Shown here in pieces: positions 58,082 through 64,000 of a stretch of 64,000 bases of DNA (within the stretch, counting starts at the first letter, position 1; each line of letters opens with the position of its first letter). The DNA is taken from positions 576,113 through 640,112 of the forward strand of contig CP066696.1 of NCBI GenBank assembly GCA_016432585.1. Reading direction: 5' to 3'. Below the pieces are notes generated by a model. The model did no database searches, had not been told where the DNA came from, and saw nothing but the letters and a program-made list of their open reading frames with translations. This DNA comes from Candidatus Saccharibacteria bacterium (GTDB lineage Bacteria; Patescibacteriota; Saccharimonadia; Saccharimonadales; Saccharimonadaceae). The translations under genes were made by a program, and so were the position numbers.

Positions 58082-58507
58082 TTACGATCGGCGGTGACGG
58101 CGGCGAAGATCGGCAACTTTAAGTCGTACCGAGTGGCGATCAACAAGCTGATGCGCTTTCTCGAGCTCGACTTGGTCTTTAGCGTTCTCACGCATTTCCA
58201 TTGCACGTTCGAGTGCTGCACGGCTTTCAGATTCAATAATATCTTCACCGTGATCAGCCTCATCTACAAGAACACGAACGCGCTTTTGCGAAACTTCAAC
58301 AACTCCGCCACTAATCGCAAAGAAATCTAGCTGAGAGTCTGGATCGCCCTTTTTATAGCGAACGGCAATGGCGCCAGGAACAGCGATAGTAACAAGTGGC
58401 TCATGATCAGGGAATACTGCAATTTCACCAGCAGCAGTCGGAATCATGACTTCGTATACTTCTTGGTCAACTTTTTTGCCAAGAAGAGTAATAAGTTCTA
58501 AATTCAT
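58082..58507 (-). CDS. atpC: F-type ATP synthase subunit epsilon
   Basis: A 141-residue cytoplasmic subunit of the F1 stalk. The N-terminal beta sandwich has EVMIPTAAGEIAVFPDHEPLVTI and AISGGVVEV, and the C-terminal helical hairpin has ESRAALERAMEMRENAKDQVELEKAH. It normally follows atpD directly, but here a GC-rich gene and several terminators lie between them. AGGAG precedes the ATG and TACTAT lies about 16 nt above it, so it may have its own weak promoter. It regulates ATP hydrolysis. Confidence 0.92.
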   Translation of the reverse strand: MNLELITLLGKKVDQEVYEVMIPTAAGEIAVFPDHEPLVTIAVPGAIAVRYKKGDPDSQLDFFAISGGVVEVSQKRVRVLVDEADHGEDIIESESRAALERAMEMRENAKDQVELEKAHQLVDRHSVRLKVADLRRRHRRS

Positions 58508-58525
58508 ATCAACTCCTATAGTAGC

Positions 58526-58547
58526 AAAAAAACTCGCACATGGCGAG
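58526..58547 (-). terminator. intrinsic terminator between GC-rich unit J and atpC
   Basis: On the minus strand CTCGC-CATGT-GCGAG followed by seven T residues, about 19 bases above the atpC start. A second, longer hairpin, GGGCGGAG / CTCCGCCC with an inner GGTCGC / GCGACC (58584-58621), lies just after the unit J stop. Confidence 0.85.
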
Positions 58548-58627
58548 AGGTGATATGGGGAAGTGATAGATAGTCCCCAGCGTGGGCGGAGACGAGGTCG
58601 CGTAGCGACCTGCCTCCGCCCGTTCGC

Positions 58628-58954
58628 TCACTTCGTGGACATGAAGTATGTCCAGAAGAGGACCGACCCGACCACCGAGATGAGCAGAACGACGAACCAG
58701 AGGAGCGAGAAGTGCTTGCCTCGGAAACGTCGAACCACCCAGGCGATGGTCAGGATCGGCGCGCCGAACATGAAGTACATCTGCACCGTGAGCGGAACCA
58801 GACCACCCCACCAGCAGATCCAGAGCACCAGCAAGGTGACCGGAATGCCGATGAGCAGTGGAACGAAGTTGCCCTTGGGCTGCTTCGTGGGCTCCTCCTG
58901 AAACACGGGCGGGTCGTAGGGGTTGGGACGTCGCGGTCGCGAGTCGCTGGGCAT
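58628..58954 (-). CDS. three-helix membrane protein (GC-rich unit J) inside the atp operon
   Basis: A 108-residue protein. A Pro/Arg/Asp-rich N-terminus (MPSDSRPRRPNPYDPPVFQEE, to about residue 27) is followed by three helices (about 30-50, 54-72 and 80-104) with aromatic interior (WICWWGG). GGAGG lies 4 nt above the ATG. GC-rich codons differ from the flanking atp genes. It sits on the same strand between atpD and atpC with its own promoter and two 3' hairpins. It is not a known ATP synthase subunit. A link to the synthase is unproven. Confidence 0.75.
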   Translation of the reverse strand: MPSDSRPRRPNPYDPPVFQEEPTKQPKGNFVPLLIGIPVTLLVLWICWWGGLVPLTVQMYFMFGAPILTIAWVVRRFRGKHFSLLWFVVLLISVVGSVLFWTYFMSTK

Positions 58955-59035
58955 TGTGCCTCCAGGTTGCGGGAACTATCTATCGGTTGAACGATTGTTC
59001 ACCATAATTATATCATAAATTACTGTAAAAAGCAA
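58955..59035 (-). promoter_or_regulatory. promoter and leader of GC-rich unit J
   Basis: On the minus strand TTGCTT (59030-59035), exactly 17 bp, TATAAT (59007-59012). The hairpin TGAAC-AATC-GTTCA (58988-59001) begins at the predicted transcription start. GGAGG precedes the ATG. Confidence 0.8.
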
Positions 59036-59041
59036 TAATCT

Positions 59042-59075
59042 AAAAACAACCCGCCTGCATAGGCGGGTTGTTTTA
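59042..59075. terminator. bidirectional intrinsic terminator after atpD
   Basis: An 11-bp stem ACAACCCGCCT / AGGCGGGTTGT with GCAT loop and A/T runs on both sides. On the minus strand it ends the atpD transcript 13 bases after the stop. Confidence 0.9.
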
Positions 59076-59087
59076 GTAGAAAACTGA

Positions 59088-61348
<2,261 letters not shown>

Positions 61349-61351
61349 GTT

Positions 61352-62878
61352 TTACTCCTCAAACCCTTTGGCGACAGCCTTGGCGGTTTTTTGCAAAAGT
61401 TTTATCGTGTCTTCGGTTGGCTTATCACCCTTGTTGATATCGCGCATAACGTCTTTGTGATCGGTCCATAGGCGAGTCAAAAGCGCAGCCTGCGCATCTT
61501 TGATCTTCGCGACCGGAACGTTATCAAAGAAGCCGCCGTTTGCTGCCGTAAGGCTCGCAACTTGTTCCCAAATACTCATTGGCTGGTATTGTGGCTGTTT
61601 CAAAAGCTCGGTAAGGCGCATACCGCGGTCGATCTGAGATTTCGTCTCGGCATCGAGGTCGCTACCAAACTGCGCAAAGCTTGCAAGCTCGCGGAACTGG
61701 CTAAGGCCCAGCTTTAGGTGCCCACTAACGCTCTTAACCGCTTTGGTTTGAGCGTCACCACCCACACGAGAAACCGAAAGACCTGCCGAAATAGCTGGTC
61801 GGATACCCTGGTAAAAGAGGTCGGTCTCCATAAAGATCTGACCATCGGTGATAGAAATCACGTTAGTTGGAATATATGCCGAGATATCACCAGCTTGCGT
61901 TTCGATAATAGGCAAGGCAGTAAGACTACCGGCGCCAAGATCATCGGAAAGCTTAGCTGATCGTTCAAGAAGACGAGAGTGAAGATAGAAAACGTCACCC
62001 GGGTAGGCTTCGCGTCCTGGTGGGCGACGAAGAAGCAATGACATCTGTCGGTAGGCAACAGCGTGCTTAGTAAGGTCGTCGTAGATCATAAGCGCGTGCT
62101 GTTTGTTGTCGCGGAAGTATTCGCCCATAGCGGTAGCGGCATATGGCGCAAGATACAGCATAGACGCAGGATCGCTAGGACCAGTCGCAACGATAATCGT
62201 TTGATCCATAACGCCCTCTTGCTTGAGACGATCAACAAGACGAGCGATCTTCGAAAGCTTTTGACCAATAGCAACATACACGTTTACCACACCAGTTTTT
62301 TGCTTTGCCTGGTTAATCATGGTGTCAATCGCAATTGCTGTTTTACCAGTTTGGCGGTCACCGATGATAAGCTCTCGCTGGCCACGACCAACAGGGAACA
62401 TAGCGTCGATTGCCATGATACCGGTCATAAGTGGCTCGTGCACGTGCTTTCGGCCAAGAACACCGACCGCTTCGCGCTCGACAAGACCAGTGAGCTTCGT
62501 TTTGATAGCCGGTCCACCATCAAGAGGGCGACCGAGTGGGTCAACGATACGGCCAAGAAGTTCAGGGCCAACCGGAACCTCAAGCTGCGTACCCTTTAAA
62601 CGAACCGTGTTTCCAGCAGAAACATCGGCATCGCTACCTAAAAGTACCGCACCAATTTCGTCTTCCATAAGGTTGAGGGCAAACGCCTCAACTGTTCCGT
62701 TTTTCGTCTCGATCTCGAGCATTTCAGAGAATCCAGCACTGCGAAGGCCATGAACCCATGCAACACCGTCACCAATTCGGGTGACAATTCCAACGCTTTC
62801 GAGGTTTTCGGACGTGTCAAGAGCCGCGATTGCGTCGCGGAGATCCTTTGACAATTCTGTTACTGCTATATCAGCCAT
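61352..62878 (-). CDS. atpA: F-type ATP synthase subunit alpha
   Basis: A 508-residue regulatory subunit. The P-loop is GDRQTGKTAIAIDTM, ISITDGQIFMETDLFYQGIRPA and SRVGGDAQTKAVKSVSG are conserved, and the N-terminal crown domain begins VGIVTRIGDGVAWVHGL. It is native in composition and lies 15 bp after atpH. Normal length. Confidence 0.97.
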   Translation of the reverse strand: MADIAVTELSKDLRDAIAALDTSENLESVGIVTRIGDGVAWVHGLRSAGFSEMLEIETKNGTVEAFALNLMEDEIGAVLLGSDADVSAGNTVRLKGTQLEVPVGPELLGRIVDPLGRPLDGGPAIKTKLTGLVEREAVGVLGRKHVHEPLMTGIMAIDAMFPVGRGQRELIIGDRQTGKTAIAIDTMINQAKQKTGVVNVYVAIGQKLSKIARLVDRLKQEGVMDQTIIVATGPSDPASMLYLAPYAATAMGEYFRDNKQHALMIYDDLTKHAVAYRQMSLLLRRPPGREAYPGDVFYLHSRLLERSAKLSDDLGAGSLTALPIIETQAGDISAYIPTNVISITDGQIFMETDLFYQGIRPAISAGLSVSRVGGDAQTKAVKSVSGHLKLGLSQFRELASFAQFGSDLDAETKSQIDRGMRLTELLKQPQYQPMSIWEQVASLTAANGGFFDNVPVAKIKDAQAALLTRLWTDHKDVMRDINKGDKPTEDTIKLLQKTAKAVAKGFEE

Positions 62879-62893
62879 AATTCCTCTTTTTCC

Positions 62894-63277
62894 TTACAGT
62901 TGTTTCGCCCGTAGGGCAGTTAGTTTTCGTCGCACCGTTCCATCGAAACGCTTACCTGGAATATCTATCCGAATTCCGCCAAGAAGGGTTGGGTCGATCG
63001 TTTCGCGTAGTTGGACTGATTTTCCGCCGATCATCTTGGCAACCTCGGTCTTTAGCGTAGCGGATAGTGGATGCGCGCTTGCGACATCGGCTACCGTAAC
63101 ACCACGTTCTGAAAGGGCGGTTTCGATATCGCGGACAAGTAACTCTAGCTCGCGTGTTCGTCTCGTATCAACAAGGTACGCGGCAACCGTGCGCATAACA
63201 TCGCCAGGCTTTTTGCCACTTACCAGGCTATCCGCAACATGCGCGGCAATTTTTCGGCGGGACAAACGTGCGGCCAT
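62894..63277 (-). CDS. atpH: F-type ATP synthase subunit delta, short form
   Basis: A 127-residue subunit, about 50 residues shorter than typical delta (near 178). VADSLVSGKKPGDVMRTVAAYLVDTRRTRELELLVRDIE replaces part of the N-terminal helical domain. The C-terminal part has VTVADVASAHPLSATLKTEVAKM and IDPTLLGGIRIDIPGKRFDGTVRRKL, the conserved delta signature. It links F1 to the b stalk. The shortening affects the domain that sits on top of alpha subunits. Position between atpF and atpA confirms identity. Confidence 0.9.
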   Translation of the reverse strand: MAARLSRRKIAAHVADSLVSGKKPGDVMRTVAAYLVDTRRTRELELLVRDIETALSERGVTVADVASAHPLSATLKTEVAKMIGGKSVQLRETIDPTLLGGIRIDIPGKRFDGTVRRKLTALRAKQL

Positions 63278-63281
63278 TAAA

Positions 63282-63827
63282 TTACTTCGCCTCCCGAACT
63301 GCTGCGGCGATCACTTTTTCATCTACCTGAGACGAAACCGCTTTACCAACAACTTTTTCGGTTGCCTGAGCAACAAGTTCGATCGTTTCGTTGTGCAGTG
63401 CTTTACGAGCGCTTAAAACTTCTTTATCGATTTGATCTTTAGCGTCGGCAATCGTTCGTTCGGCGCGTTCTTTTGCTTTCGTGTCAGCAAGACTCACGGC
63501 AGCAGCGGCTTCTTCTTTGGCAGTCGAAACGATTTCGCTGGCTTCACGGCGAGCTTCTTTTAGAAGCTTTTCAACTTCGGTCTTAGCGGCATCTGCTTTC
63601 TTTTCGGCAGCTTGAGCCGCTTGAACGCCAGCCTCAATATCAGCATCACGCTTTTCGAGCATACGTGTCAGCGGCGGAAAGACGAACTTCGACAAGAACC
63701 ATAGCAAAATCAAGAAAGCGACCGTCTGAAGAATCAGCAGTTTCCAGTCGATACCAAGCGCGGTGAACAGATTGCTCTCTTCGGCTGCAGCTTCGCTCGA
63801 TGCCATAATTGTTAGTATCGTATTCAT
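63282..63827 (-). CDS. atpF: F-type ATP synthase subunit b
   Basis: A 181-residue membrane-anchored stator. The membrane helix is at about 29-48 (LLILQTVAFLILLWFLSKF), followed by FPPLTRMLEKRDADIEAGV and a long helix rich in Ala, Glu and Lys. The start could be 63827 or the Met seven codons downstream (63806); neither has a perfect SD, but AGGAA lies upstream of the first. It precedes atpH by four bases. The N-terminus has an acidic stretch SSEAAAEESN. Confidence 0.93.
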   Translation of the reverse strand: MNTILTIMASSEAAAEESNLFTALGIDWKLLILQTVAFLILLWFLSKFVFPPLTRMLEKRDADIEAGVQAAQAAEKKADAAKTEVEKLLKEARREASEIVSTAKEEAAAAVSLADTKAKERAERTIADAKDQIDKEVLSARKALHNETIELVAQATEKVVGKAVSSQVDEKVIAAAVREAK

Positions 63828-63841
63828 CTGGGATTATATTC

Positions 63842-64000
63842 CTAGATAAACTTCGCGATAATAGCAACGATGATACCGATGATAGCAAGGGCGTCGATGA
63901 ACGAGATACCCAAGATCATCATGGTTCGGATTTCGTTGACTTTTTCTGGGTTGCGGCCAAGTGCGTTTACCGCAGCGCTACCAACAAGACCAGCACCAAG
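63842..64000 (-). CDS. atpE: F-type ATP synthase subunit c, C-terminal part
   Basis: The last 52 residues of the ring subunit. The polar loop is ALGRNPEK and the second helix MMILGISFIDALAIIGIIVAIIAKFI contains Asp in SFIDALA at the ion-binding position, as in proton-type c subunits. The following residue is Ala rather than the Ser/Thr of Na+-type rings, favouring protons. The N-terminus is outside the window. Confidence 0.93.
   Translation of the reverse strand, partial: LGAGLVGSAAVNALGRNPEKVNEIRTMMILGISFIDALAIIGIIVAIIAKFI

Overview
The window looks like a chromosomal segment of a Candidatus Saccharibacteria (TM7, Patescibacteria) genome or a close relative. This rests on a moderate-GC background with the standard code (TAA, TAG and TGA are all stops), very short intergenic gaps, and many genes whose start codon lies only 6-8 nt below a TATACT-like -10 box (probable leaderless mRNAs). 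The conserved set includes a YajQ tail, DUF2277, DUF2200 and a full F-type ATP synthase. Two proteins share the 'ARLP.PG.D...WG..LN..LS' N-terminus that I associate with this group. I could not run a taxonomic search, so the assignment is inferred.

Layout, left to right. 1-7.3 kb: YajQ tail, an ABC-2 exporter, an HxlR regulator, a two-component system followed by a MacB/FtsX-type exporter, and a GreA-like factor. 7.3-12.2 kb: two convergent P-type cation ATPases. 13-21.6 kb: housekeeping and stress genes (FAD oxidase, antiporter, ATP-grasp ligase, YaaA, VIT1-like transporter, NUDIX). 22-35 kb: MFS transporter, flavin amine oxidase, reductases, a TetR-DrrAB-type exporter, and DHFR-like, VOC and AraC proteins. 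35-37 kb: a two-gene surface or tail-fibre-like unit with a GDPD domain. 38-41 kb: a secreted SGNH hydrolase, tRNA-Gln and a partial tRNA duplicate. 41-53.4 kb: UvrA2-like ATPase, RumA-like methyltransferase, DUF62-like protein, a UvrD-like helicase-nuclease, a second tail-fibre-like protein and a Dus enzyme. 53.4-57.9 kb: a DabAB-type inorganic-carbon uptake complex. 58-64 kb: the ATP synthase operon (atpE-F-H-A-G-D, then atpC).

The most striking feature is a second population of genes. At least ten GC-rich transcription units are scattered singly between the moderate-GC genes (12.2, 17.2, 21.6, 25.3, 27.1-29.1, 37.2, 38.1-40.6, 46.2-46.9, 50.3-51.2 and 58.5-59.0 kb). They encode small membrane, secreted, zinc-ribbon or unknown proteins with actinobacterial-looking codons and domains. 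Most share one architecture: an AT-rich promoter with a recognisable -35 box and a 17-bp spacer, a hairpin near the predicted 5' end of the mRNA, a Shine-Dalgarno site (sometimes inside a small hairpin), one to three GC-rich ORFs, and a strong 3' hairpin. The neighbouring moderate-GC genes often lack a -35 box and a leader. One such unit sits inside the ATP synthase operon, between atpD and atpC. I infer repeated acquisition of foreign genes, plausibly from an actinobacterial host, that are now expressed from a standardised, hairpin-capped unit. Only the structure is seen directly; the origin is inference.

Functionally the segment combines energy conservation and ion transport (ATP synthase, DabAB, two P-type ATPases, antiporter), several drug or peptide exporters with their own regulators, and cell-surface or secreted proteins. 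This suits a small-genome, surface-attached organism that depends on exchange with a host cell.
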